A DNA stretch of 64,000 bases from Gymnothorax reevesii (Eukaryota > Chordata > Actinopteri > Anguilliformes > Muraenidae). The notes beneath the pieces are model-generated. The model worked only from the letters and a program-made list of their open reading frames with translations. It searched no databases and was not told the origin of the DNA. Location of the stretch: NCBI GenBank assembly GCA_029721435.1, contig CM056581.1, positions 73,146,712 through 73,210,711 on the forward strand, written 5' to 3'. Below, piece after piece: positions 11,607 to 22,715 of the stretch. Both the position numbers and the translations under genes were made by a program. Each line of letters opens with the position of its first letter. Within the stretch, counting starts at the first letter, position 1.

Positions 11607-11905
11607 CTGTAGTCTCAAGAGAGCCAGATTGTAGTCTTACAGCCTGAGAAACTGACAGTTACAGCAGTTGGTCAGAACACCTGGCACAAGATTCCATTTG
11701 CTTAATGGCCCTATTGTGATGTCATAATGCCAATGTTAAGTCTATGGGGGGAAAAAATTTATAGTTTTTTATTAATAACTCAAAAAGTATAAAAGTTACA
11801 AAGATGAAAAATACATTGCACAGGTGTCCTAAGTAAGACCTACGCAACGCAGTTTGAATGAAGTTTCTACGATAAACGGTTGAGGCCGCATTAAGTGTGT
11901 TAGAA

Positions 11906-11945
<40 letters not shown>

Positions 11946-12360
11946 TAGATAATGTAATTCCAGGGAATTACGTGTGCATTGAAAATGCAAAGTGTAGTTG
12001 CATAAGGTGGAGTTTGTAACATATCATTGCATTATGATATTGGTAGCTACGTTTTTAGGAGGATAATTATGGTAGTGGTGAGGACTTTTATTTTGAAACA
12101 GATGTGGACTGAGGAAACAGTTTGCGGGAGTCATAGTTGATGACAACTGTCATTTGGAAATTTTTAATAGTGACATTTTTTAATAGTGAAAAATTGTAGT
12201 AAGGACTTATATTTTGAGACAGGATTGGGCAGAAGAAACAGTTGCCGGAAGTCATAGTCGAAAACAATCAGGAGTTGGAATGGCTGAAAGGTTGATAAGT
12301 TGAGTAGCTTAAAAAGTTACATTTTTTATTGTAATTTGACATAATGAGGACTGGCTGTAA
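11607..12360. repeat. AT-rich spacer S3, no 40-bp repeat
   Basis: 754 bp. TATAAAAG is at 11788-11795. The (TAA)n tract (about 11907-11944) runs straight into ctagataatg, so the gaagaccagg repeat and its palindrome arm are absent. The left E-box region reads cagcagttgg instead of cagcaggtgg. Confidence 0.9.
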
Positions 12361-15300
12361 CATTTGTTAGGCAGTTGCTATGGTGTTCTGTATACTTGTG
12401 AGGGTGTTGCTACGCAGCGGCAGTCGTGTTCTGTGTGGTTGCTAGGGTATTGCTAGGCAGTTGCTATGGTGTTCTGGGTGGTTGATAGGGCGTTGCTAGG
12501 CGGTTGCTATGGTGTTCTGGGTAGTTGCTAGGCGGTTGCTATGGCGTACTGGGTGGTTGCTCGAGCATTGCTATGGGGTTCTGGGTGGTTGCTAAGCAGT
12601 AGCTATGATGTTGTAGGTGGGTGCTAGGGCGTTGCTAGGTGGTTGCTATGGTGTTCTGGGTGGTTGCTAGGCCGTTGCTATGGTGTTCTGGGTGGTTGCT
12701 AGGGCGTTGCTAGGCAGTTGCTATGGTGTTCTGATGGTTGCTAGGCGGTTGCTATGGTGTTCTGGGTGGTTGCTAGGGCGTTGCTAGGCAGTTGCCTTGG
12801 TGTTCTGGGTGGTTGCTAGGGCGTTGCTATGGTGTTCTGGGTGGTAGCTAGGCGGTTACTATTGTGTTCTGGGTGGTTGCTTGGCGGTTGCTATTGTGTT
12901 CTGGGTGGTTGCTAGGGCGTTGCTAGGCAGTTGCTATGGTGTTCTGATGGTTGCTAGGCGGTTGCTATGGTGTTCTGGGTGGTTGCTAGGGCGTTGCTAG
13001 GCAGTTGCTATGGTGTTCTGGGTGGTTGCTAGGGCGTTGCTATGGTGTTCTGGGTGTTAGCTAGGCGGTTGCTATTGTGTTCTGGGTGGTTGCTAGGGCG
13101 TTGCTAGGCGGTTGCTATCGTGTTCTGGGTGGTTGTTAGGGTGTTGCTTGGCAGTTGCTATGGTGTTCTGGGTGGTTGCTAGGCGGTTGCTATGGTGTTC
13201 TGTGTGGTTGCTAGCGCGTTGCTATGGTATTTTGGGTGGTTGCTAGGGCGTTGCTAGGCAGTTGCTATGGTGTTCTGGGTGGTTGCTAGGCGGTTGCAAT
13301 GGTGTTCTGGGTGGTTGCTCGGGTGTTGCTAGGCAGTTGCTATGGTGTTCTGGGTGGTTGCTAGGCGGTTGCTATGGTCTTCTGGGTGGTTGCTAGGCGG
13401 TTGCTATGGTGTTCTGGGTGGTTGCTAGGCGGTTGCTATGGTCTTCTGGGTGGTTGCTAGGCGGTTGCTATGGTGTTCTGGGTGGTTGCTAGGCGGTTGC
13501 TATGGTGTTCTGGGTGGTTGCTAGGGCGTTGCTAGGCCGTTTCTGATGGTTGCTAGGCGGTTGCTATGGTGTTCTGGGTGGTTGCTAGGGCGTTGCTAGG
13601 GCGTTTCTGATGGTTGCTTGGCGGTTGCTATTGTGTTCTGGGTGGTTGCTAGGGCGTTGCTAGGCGGTTGCTATGGTGTTCTGGGTGGTTGTTAGGGTGT
13701 TGCTAGGCAGTTGCTATGGTGTTCTGGGTGGTTGCTAGGCAGTTGCTATGGTGTTCTGTGTGGTTGCTAGCGCGTTGCTATGGTATTTTGGGTGGTTGCT
13801 AGGTGGTTGCTATGGTGTTCTGGGTGGTTGCTAGGGCGTTGCTAGGCAGTTGCTATGGAGTTCTGGGTGGTTGCTAGGCGGTTGCTACGGTGATCTGGGT
13901 GGTTGCTCGGGTGTTGCTAGGCAGTTGCTATGGTGTTCTGGGTGGTTGCTAGGCGGTTGCTATGGTCTTCTGGGTGGTTGCTAGGTGGGTGCTAGGGTGT
14001 TCTGGGTGGTTGCTGGGCGGTTGCTATGGTGTTCTGGGTGGTTGCTAGGGCGTTGCTAGGCAGTTGCTATGGTGTTCTGATGGTTGCTAGGCGGTTGCTA
14101 TGGTCTTCTGGGTGGTTGCAAGGCGGTTGCTATGGTGTTCTGGGTGGTTGCTAGGCGGTTGCTATGGTGTTCTGGGTGGTTGCTAGGGCGTTACTAGGCA
14201 GTTGCTATGGTGTTCTGATGGTTGCTAGGCGGTTGCTATGGTGTTCTGGGTCGTTGCTAGGGCGTTGCTAGGCAGTTGCTATGGTGTTCTGGGTGGTTGC
14301 TAGGGCGTTGCTATGGTGTTCTGGGTGGTAGCTAGGCGGTTGCTATTGTGTTCTGGGTCATTGCTAGGGCGTTGCTAGGCAGTTGCTATGGTGTTCTGGG
14401 TGGTTGCTAGGGCGTTGCTATGGTGTTCTGGGTGGTAGCTAGGCGGTTGCTATTGTGTTCTGGGTGGTTGCTAGGGCGTTGCTGGGCGGTTGCAATGGTG
14501 TTCTGGGAGGTAGCTAGGTGGTTGCTAGGCAGTTGCTATGGTGTTCTGGGTGGTTGCTAGGCGGTTGCTATGGTGTTCTGGGTGGTTGCTAGGCGGTTGC
14601 TATGGTGTTCTGGGTGGTTGCTAGGGCGTTGCTAGGCAGTTGCTATGGTGTTCTGATGGTTGCTAGGCGGTTGCTATGGTGTTCTGGGTGGTTGCTAGGG
14701 CGTTGCTAGGCAGTTGCTATGGTGTTCTGGGTGGTTGCTAGGGCTTTGCTATGGTGTTCTGGTTGGTGGCTAGGCGGTTGCTATGGTGTTCTGGGTGGTT
14801 GCTAGGGCGTTGCTAGGCAGTTGCTATGGTGTTCTTGGTGCTTGCTAGGGCGTTGCTATGGTGTTCTGGCTGGTAGCTAGGCAGTTGCTATTGTGTTCTG
14901 GGTGGTTGCTAGGGCGTTGCTAGGCGGCTGCTATGGTGTTCTGGGTGGTTGTAAGGGTGTTGTTAGGCAGTTGCAATGGTGTTCTGGGTGGTTGCTAGGT
15001 GGTTGCTATGGTGTTCTGGGTGGTTGCTAGGGCGTTGCTAGGCAGTTGCTATGGTGTTCTGGGTGGTTGCTAGGCGGTTGCTATGGTGTTTTGGGTGGTT
15101 GCTAGGCGGTTGCTATGGTGTTCTGGGTGGTTGCTAGGGCGTTGCTAGGCAGTTGCTATGGTGTTCTGGGTGGTTGCTAGGCGGTTGCTATGGTGTTCTG
15201 GGTGGTTACTAGGGCGTTGCTAGGCAGTTGCTATGGTGTTCTGGGTGGTTGCTAGGCGGTTGCTATGGTGTTCTGGGTGGTTGCTAGCGCGTTGCTAGGC

Positions 15301-15974
15301 AGTTGTTTTGGTATTTTGGGTGGTCGCTAGGTGGTTGCTATGGTGTTGTGGGTGGTTGCTAGGGCGTTGCTAGGCAGTTGCTATGGTGTTCTGGGTGGTT
15401 GCTAGGCGGTTGCTATGGTGTTCTGGGTGGTTGCTCGGGTGTTGCTAGGCAGTTGCTATGGTGTTCTGGGTGGTTGCTAAGCGGTTGCTGTGGTGTTCTG
15501 GGTGGTTGCTAGGCGGTTGCTTTGGTGTTCTGGGTGGTTGCTAGGGCGTTGCTAGGCAGTTGCTATGGTGTTCTGGGTGGTTGCTAGGCGGTTGCTAAGG
15601 TGTTCTTGGTGGTTGCTAGGGCGTTGCTAGGCAGTTGCTATGGTGTTTTGGGTGGTTGCTGGGCGGTTGCTATGGTGTTCTGGGTGGTTGTTAGGGCGTT
15701 GCTAGGCAGTTGCTATGGTGTTCTGGGTGGTTACTAGGCAGTTGCTATGGTGTTCTTGGTGGTTGTTAGGGCGTTGCTAGGCGGTTGCTATGGTGTTCTG
15801 GGTGGTTGCTAGGGCGTTGCTAGGCAGTTGCTTTGGTGTTCTGAGTGGTTGCTTGGCGGTTGCTATGGTGTTTTGGGTGGTTGCTAGGCAGTTGCTATGG
15901 TGTTCTGAATATTTGCTTGGGCATTGCTCGACAGTTGCTATGTTGTTCTTGTTGTTGCTAGGGCGTTGATGTGT
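12361..15974. repeat. Minisatellite block M4
   Basis: 3614 bp. It contains variant words (gctagcgcgttgctatgg, then tattttggg near 13,212 and 13,768) that also occur near position 31 of M1, which links the truncated first block to this subtype. The junction after it carries gggcatcgag where others have ggggatcgag. Confidence 0.95.
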
Positions 15975-16047
15975 CTTGTTTGGGCATCGAGTGAAAACTG
16001 GGAGAAGTAGTGAACCGTACGATTACGAAATTATTTGGAATATTAAC

Positions 16048-16624
16048 AAGGAAGGAAGGAGGGAAAGAAGGAACTAATGAGGGAAGAAAGGAAAGAAGGA
16101 ATATAGGAAAAAAAGAAGGAAATCAAAGGAAGGCAGGAAAGAACTAAGGAAAGAAGGCGAGGATGGATGGAAAGAAACAGAGGAATGAAGGAAAGAAGGA
16201 AGTAAAGAAGGAAGGAAAGGAAGAAGGGAAGAAGAAGGATTTAAGTAAAGATAGAAGGAAGGGAGGAAGGAAGGAAGTGAGGAAGAAGAAATGAAAAACA
16301 GAAGGAAAGAGGGAAGGAAGGTAAGAAAAAGTAAAGAAAGGAAGAGGGAAGGAAAGAGAGGGAAAGCAGAAAGAAGAAAGGAAGAAAGATAAGAAGGATA
16401 TGAAGGAATGAAAGAAGGCATGATGGAAGTGAAGAAAAAGTAAGGAAGGTAGGAAAGAAAATTGGTAGGGAGGAAGAATGGGAGGAAGGATGAAAGACAG
16501 GATAGAAGGAAGTAAAGTAGGAAAGAAGGAAAGAATAAAGCAAGGAAGGAACGAAAGAAAGAAATAGGAGGGAAAAAGAAAGAAGGAATGACAGAAAATA
16601 GAAGGGAGGAAAGCAGTAAGGAAG
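16048..16624. repeat. Purine-rich GGAA/GAAA block G4
   Basis: 577 bp of A/G-rich DNA. It differs from its neighbours by small indels and by a few pyrimidine changes, for example agtgaagaaa after catgatgga. Confidence 0.95.
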
Positions 16625-16923
16625 CTGTAGTCTCAACAGAGCTAGATTGTAGTCTTACAGCCCGAGAAACTGACAGTTACAGCAGGTGGTCAGAACACCT
16701 GGCACAAGATTCCATTTGCTTAATGGCCCTATTGTGATGTCATAATGCCAATGTTAAGTCTATGGGGGGAAAAAATTTATAGTTTTTTATTAATAACTCA
16801 AAAAGTATAAAAGTTACAAAGATGAAAAATACATTGCACAGGTGTCCTAAGTAAGACCTACGCAACGCAGTTTGAATGAAGTTTCTACGATAAACGGTTG
16901 AGGCCGCATTAAGTGTGTTAGAA

Positions 16924-16974
<51 letters not shown>

Positions 16975-17541
16975 GAAGACCAGGATAACAATAGTGAGCA
17001 TTTTCAATGCACACTAATAATAATAATAAGAAGACCAGGATAACAATAGTGAGCATTTTCAATGCACACTAATAATAATAAGAAGACCAGGATAACAATA
17101 GTGAGCATTTTCAATGCACACTAACTAGATAATGTAATTCCAGGGAATTACGTGTGCATTGAAAATGCAAAGTGTAGTTGCATAAGGTGGAGTTTGTAAC
17201 ATATCATTGCATTATGATATTGGTAGCTACGTTTTTAGTAGGATAATTATGGTAGTGGAGAGGACTTTTATTTTGAAACAGATGTGGACTGAGGAAACAG
17301 TTTGCGGGAGTCATAGTTGATGACAACTGTCATATGGAAATTTTTAATAGTGACATTTTTTAGTAGTGAAGAATTGTAGTAAGGACTTATATTTTGAGAC
17401 AGGATTGGGCAGAAGAAACAGTTGCCGGAAGTCATACTCGAAAACAATCAGGAGTTGGAATGGCTGAAAGGTTGATAAGTTGAGTAGCTTAAAAAGTTAC
17501 ATTTTTTTATTGTAATTTGACATAATGAGGACTGGCTGTAA
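16625..17541. repeat. AT-rich spacer S4 with three 40-bp repeats
   Basis: 917 bp. TATAAAAG is at 16806-16813 and (TAA)n at about 16926-16974. The right half carries diagnostic variants (gtggagagg, tttttagtagtg, gtcatactcg) shared only with spacer S9, at a constant offset of 18,194 bp. Confidence 0.9.
16975..17121. repeat. Three copies of the 40-bp hairpin repeat separated by TAA
   Basis: Copies start at 16975, 17030 and 17082. Each reads gaagaccaggataacaatag followed by tgagcattttcaatgcacac, and they are separated by short TAA/taag runs. Each contains a GCATT/AATGC hairpin with a ttc loop. Spacings of 55 and 52 bp differ by whole TAA units. Confidence 0.92.
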
Positions 17542-18840
17542 CAGTTGTTAGGCAGTTGCTATGGTGTTCTGTGTACTTGTGAGGGTGTTGCTAGGCAGCT
17601 GCTATCGTGTTCTGGGTGGTTGCTAGGGCATTGCTAGGCAGTTGCAATGGTGTTCTGGGTGGTTGCTAGGGCCTTGCTAAGCGGTTGCTATGGTGTTCTG
17701 AGTGGTTGATAGGGCGTTGCTAGGCAATTGCTATGGTGTTCTGGGTGGTTGCTAGGCGGTTGCTATGGCGTTCTGGGTGGTTGCTAGAGTGTTGCTATGG
17801 GGTTCTGGGTGGTTGCTAGGCGGTTGCTCTGGCATTCTGGGTGGTTGCTAGGGCTTTGCTAAGCAGTTGCTATGATGTTCTGGGTGGTTGCTAGGGCGTT
17901 GCTAGGTGGTTGCTTTGGTGTTCTGGGTGGTTGCTAGGGTGTTGCTAGGCAGTTGCTATGGTGTTCTGGGTGGTTGCTAGGGCGTTGCTAGGCAGTTGCT
18001 ATGGTGTTCTGGGTGGTTGCTAGGGCGTTGCTAGGCAGTTGCTATGGTGTTCAGGGTGGTTGTTAGGGTGGTTGCTATGGCGTTCTGGGTGGTTGCTAGG
18101 GCATTGCTTAGCAGTTGCTATGGTGTTCTGGGTGGTTGCTACGGCGTTGCTAGGCGGTTGCTATGGTGTTCTGGGTGGTTGCTAGGGTGTTGCTAGGCAG
18201 TTGCTATGGTGTTCTGGGTGGTTGCTAGGTGGTTGCTATGGTGTTCTGGGTGGTTGCTAGGGCGTTGCTAGGCGGTTGCTATGGTGTTCTGGGTGGTTGC
18301 TGGGGTGTTGCTAGGCGGTTGCTTTGGTGTTCTGGGTGGTTGCTAGGCGGTTGCTATTGTGTTCTGGGTGGTTGCTCGGGCATTGCTAGGCAGTTGCTAT
18401 GGTGTTCTGGGTGGTTGCTAGGCGGTCGCTATGGTGTTCTGGGTGGTTGCTAGGCAGTTGCTATGGTGTTCTGGGTGGTTGCTAGGGCGTTGCTAGGCAG
18501 TTGCTATGGTGTTCTGGGTGGTTGCTAGGCGGTTGCTATGGTGTTCTGGGTGGTTGCTCGGGCGTTGCTAGGCGGTTGCTTTGGTGTTCTGGGTGGTTGC
18601 TAGGGGGTTGCTAGGCAGTTGCTTTGGTGTTCTGAGTGGTTGCTTGGCGGTTGCTATGGTGTTCTGGGTGGTTGCTAGGGCGTTGCTTGGCAGTTGCTAT
18701 CGTGTTCTGGGTGGTTGCTAGGCAGTTGCTATGGTGTTTTGGGTGGTTGCTAGGCAGTTGCTATGGTGATCTGAATATTTGCTTGGGCATTGCTCGACAG
18801 TTGCTATGTTGTTCTTGTTGTTGCTAGGGCGTTGATGTGT
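17542..18840. repeat. Minisatellite block M5
   Basis: 1299 bp. Its first ~0.9 kb matches the start of M10 at the same 18,194-bp offset as the preceding spacer halves. Its right end matches M6 at 2497 bp. The block is therefore a mosaic joining two relationships. Confidence 0.95.
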
Positions 18841-18913
18841 ATTGTTTGGGGATCGAGTGAAAACTGGGAGAAGTAGTGAACCATACGATTACGAAATTAT
18901 TTGGAATATTAAC

Positions 18914-19479
18914 AAGGAAGGAAGGAGGGAAAGAAGGAACTAATGAGGGAAGTAAGGAAAGAAGGAATATAGGAAAAAAAGAAGGAAATCAAAGGATGGC
19001 AGGAAAGAACAAAGGAAACTAGGCTAGGATGGATGGAAAGAAACAGAGGAATGACGGAAAGAAGGAAGTAAGGAAGGAAGGAAAGGAGGAAGGGAAGAAG
19101 AAGGATTTAAGTAAAGATAGAAGGAAGGAAGGAAGGAAGTGAGGAAGAAGAAATGAAAAACAGAAGGAAAGAGAGAAGGAAGGAAAGAAAAAGTAAAGAA
19201 AGGAAGAGGGAAGGAAAGAGAGGGAAAGCAGAAAGAAAGAAAGATAAGAATGATATGAAGGAATGAAAGAAGGCATGATGGAAGGAAAGAAAAACTAAAG
19301 AAGGAAGGAAAGAAAAATGGTAGAGAGGAAGAATGGGAGGAAGGATGAAAGGCAGGATAGAAGGAAGTAAAGTAGGAAAGAAGGAACGAATAAAGGAAGG
19401 AAGGAACGAAGGAAAGAAATAGGAGGGAAAAAGAAAGAAGGAATGACAGAAAATAGAAGGAAGGAAAGCAGTAAGGAAG
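18914..19479. repeat. Purine-rich GGAA/GAAA block G5
   Basis: 566 bp, closely matching G6 at an offset of 2497 bp. G5 and G6 share a junction variant reading gaaccatacg where other units read gaaccgtacg (or gaaccgtgcg in units 8 and 9). Confidence 0.95.
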
Positions 19480-20362
19480 CTGTAGTCTCAAGAGAGCCAG
19501 ATTGTAGTCTTACAGCCTGAGAAACTGACAGTTACAGCAGATGGTCAGAACACCTGGCACAAGATTCCATTTGCTTTATGGCCCTATTGTGATGTCATAA
19601 TGCCAATGTTAAGTCTATGGGGGGAAAAATGTATAGTTTTTTATTAATAACTCAAAAAGTATAAAAGTTACAAAGATGAAAAATACATTCCACAGGTGTC
19701 CTAAGTAAGACCTACGCAACGCAGTTTGAATGAAGTTTCTACGATAAACGGTTGAGGCCGCATTAAGTGTGTTAGAATAAAAATAATAATAATAATAATA
19801 ATAATAAGAAGACCAGGATAACAATAGTGAGCATTTTCAATGCACACTAATAAGAAGACCAGGATAACAATAGTGAGCATTTTCAATGCACACTAATAAT
19901 AAGAAGACCAGGATAACAATAGTGAGCATTTTCAATGCACACTAACTAGATAATGTAATTCCAGGGAATTACGTGTGCATTGAAAATGCAAAGTGTAGTT
20001 GCATAAGGTGGAGTTTGTAACATATCATTGCATTATGATATTGGTAGCTACGTTTTTAGTAGGATAATTATGGTAGTGGTGAGGACTTTTATTTTGAAAC
20101 AGATGTGGACTGAGGAAACAGTTTGCGGGAGTCATAGTTGATGACAACTGTCATATGGAAATTTTTAATAGTGACATTTTTTAATAGTGAAGAATTGTAG
20201 TAAGGACTTATATTTTGAGACAGGATTGGGCAGAAGAAACAGTTGCCGGAAGTCATAGTCGAAAACAATCAGGAGTTGGAATGGCTGAAAGGTTGATAAG
20301 TTGAGTAGCTTAAAAAGTTACATTTTTTTATTGTAATTAGACATAATGAGGACTGGCTGTAA
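19480..20362. repeat. AT-rich spacer S5 with three 40-bp repeats
   Basis: 883 bp. TATAAAAG is at 19660-19667. The TAA tract is interrupted (aataaaaataat). Near the right end it reads aattagacat, a variant shared with S7 and S8, whereas other spacers have aatttgacat or aatttgacac. Confidence 0.9.
19808..19942. repeat. Three copies of the 40-bp hairpin repeat
   Basis: Copies start at 19808, 19854 and 19903. The linkers are shorter than in S4 (46 and 49 bp spacing), again differing by TAA multiples. Confidence 0.92.
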
Positions 20363-21337
20363 CAGTTGTTAGGCAGTTGCTATGGTGTTCTGTGTACTTG
20401 TGAGGGTGTTGCTAGGCAGCTGCTATCATGTTCTGGGTGGTTGCTAGGGCATTGCTAGGCAGTTGCAATGGTGTTCTGGGTGGTTGCTAGGGCCTTGCTA
20501 AGCGGTTGCTATGGTGTTCTGAGTGGTTTATAGGGCGTTGCTAAGCGATTGCTATGGTGTTCTGGGTGGCTGCTAGGCGGTTGCTATGGCATTCTGGGTG
20601 GTTGCTATGGTGTTCTGGGTGGTTGCTAGGGCGTTGCTAGGCGGTTGCTATGGTGTTCTGGGTGGTTGCTAGGGCGTTGCTAGGCAGTTGCTATGGTGTT
20701 CTAGATGGTTGCTAGGCGGTTGCTATGGTGTTCTGGGTGGTTGCTAGGGTGTTGCTATGGTGTTCTGGGTGGTTGTTAGGCGGTTGACCTGGTGTTCTGG
20801 GTGGTTGCTAGGCGGTTGCTATGGTGTTCTGGGTGGTTGCTAGGCGGTGGCTATTGGGTTCTGGGTGGTTGCTCGGGCATTGCTAGGCAGTTGCTATGGT
20901 GTTCTGGGTGGTTGCTAGGCGGTAGCTATGGTGTTCTGGGTGGTTGCTAGGCGGTTGCTATGGTGTTCTGGGTGGTTGCTAGGGCGTTGCTAGGCAGTTG
21001 CTATGGTGTTCTGGGTGGTTGCTAGGCGGTTGCTATGGTGTTCTGGGTGGTTGCTCGGGCGTTGCTAGGCGGTTGCTTTGGTGTTCTGGGTGGTTGCTAG
21101 GGCGTTGCTAGGCAGTTGCTTTGGTGTTCTGAGTGGTTGCTTGGCGGTTGCTATGGTGTTCTGGGTGGTTGCTAGGGCGTTGCTTGGCAGTTGCTATCGT
21201 GTTCTGGGTGGTTGCTAGGCAGTTGCTATGGTGTTTTGGGTGGTTGCTAGGCAGTTGCTATGGTGTTCTGAATATTTGCTTGGGCATTGCTCGACAGTTG
21301 CTATGTTGTTCTTGTTGTTGCTAGGGCGTTGATGTGT
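20363..21337. repeat. Minisatellite block M6 (shortest)
   Basis: 975 bp, the shortest complete block. Its first part (gagtggtttatagggcg, then gggtggctgctagg) matches the starts of M8 (offset 6676) and M9. Its last part matches M5. Confidence 0.95.
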
Positions 21338-21410
21338 ATTGTTTGGGGATCGAGTGAAAACTGGGAGAAGTAGTGAACCATACGATTACGAAATTATTTG
21401 GAATATTAAC

Positions 21411-21976
21411 AAGGAAGGAAGGAGGGAAAGAAGGAACTAATGAGGGAAGTAAGGAAAGAAGGAATATAGGAAAAAAAGAAGGAAATCAAAGGAAGGCAGG
21501 AAAGAACAAAGGAAACTAGGCTAGGATGGATGGAAAGAAACAGAGGAATGACGGAAAGAAGGAAGTAAGGAAGGAAGGAAAGGAAGAAGGGAAGAAGAAG
21601 GATTTAAGTAAAGATAGAAGGAAGGAAGGAAGGAAGTGAGGAAGAAGAAATGAAAAACAGAAGGAAAGAGAGAAGGAAGGAAAGAAAAAGTAAAGAAAGG
21701 AAGAGGGAAGCAAAGAGAGGGAAAGCTGAAAGAAAGAAAGATAAGAATGATATGAAGGAATGAAAGAAGGCATGATGGAAGGAAAGAAAAACTAAGGAAG
21801 GTAGGAAAGAAAATTGGTAGGGAGGAAGAATGGGAGGAAGGATGAAAGGCAGGATAGAAGGAAGTAAAGTAGGAAAGAAGGAACGAATAAAGGAAGGAAG
21901 GAACGAAGGAAAGAAATAGGAGGGAAAAAGAAAGAAGGAATGACAGAAAATAGAAGGAAGGAAAGCAGTAAGGAAG
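21411..21976. repeat. Purine-rich GGAA/GAAA block G6
   Basis: 566 bp. It matches G5 at an offset of 2497 bp with only scattered substitutions. Confidence 0.95.
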
Positions 21977-22715
21977 CTGTAGTCTCAAGAGAGCCAGATT
22001 GTAGTCTTACAGCCTGAGAAACTGACAGTTACAGCAGATGGTCAGAACACCTGGCACAAGATTCCATTTGCTTTATGGCCCTATTGTGATGTCATAATGC
22101 CAATGTTAAGTCTATGGGGGGAAAAATGTATAGTTTTTTATTAATAACTCAAAAAGTATAAAAGTTACAAAGATGAAAAATACATTCCACAGGTGTCCTA
22201 AGTAAGACCTACGCAACGCAGTTTGAATGAAGTTTCTACGATAAACGGTTGAGGCCGCATTAAGTGTGTTAGAATAATAATAATTATAATAATAATAACT
22301 AGACAATGTAATTCCAGGGAATTACGTGTGCATTGAAAATGCAAAGTGTAGTTGCATAAGGTGGAGTTTGTAACATATCATTGCATTATGATATTGGTAG
22401 CAACGTTTTTAGTAGGATAATTATGGTAGTGGTGAGGACTTTTATTTTGAAACAGATGTGGACTGAGGAAACAGTTTGCGGGAGTCATAGTTGATGACAA
22501 CCGTCATATGGAAATTTTTATTAGTGACATTTTTTAATAGTGAAGAATTGTAGTAAGGACTTATATTTTGAGACAGGATTGGGCAGAAGAAACAGTTGCC
22601 GGAAGTCATAGTCGAAAACAATCAGGAGGTGGAATGGCTGAAAGGTTGATAAGTTGAGTAGCTTAAAAAAAAACATTTTTTTATTGTAATTTGACATAAT
22701 GAGGACTGGCTGTAA
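21977..22715. repeat. AT-rich spacer S6, no 40-bp repeat
   Basis: 739 bp. TATAAAAG is at 22157-22164. The TAA tract is short and interrupted (aataattataat). The 40-bp repeat is absent although the paired spacer S5 has three copies. A local A-run replaces aaaagtta near 22,665. Confidence 0.9.
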
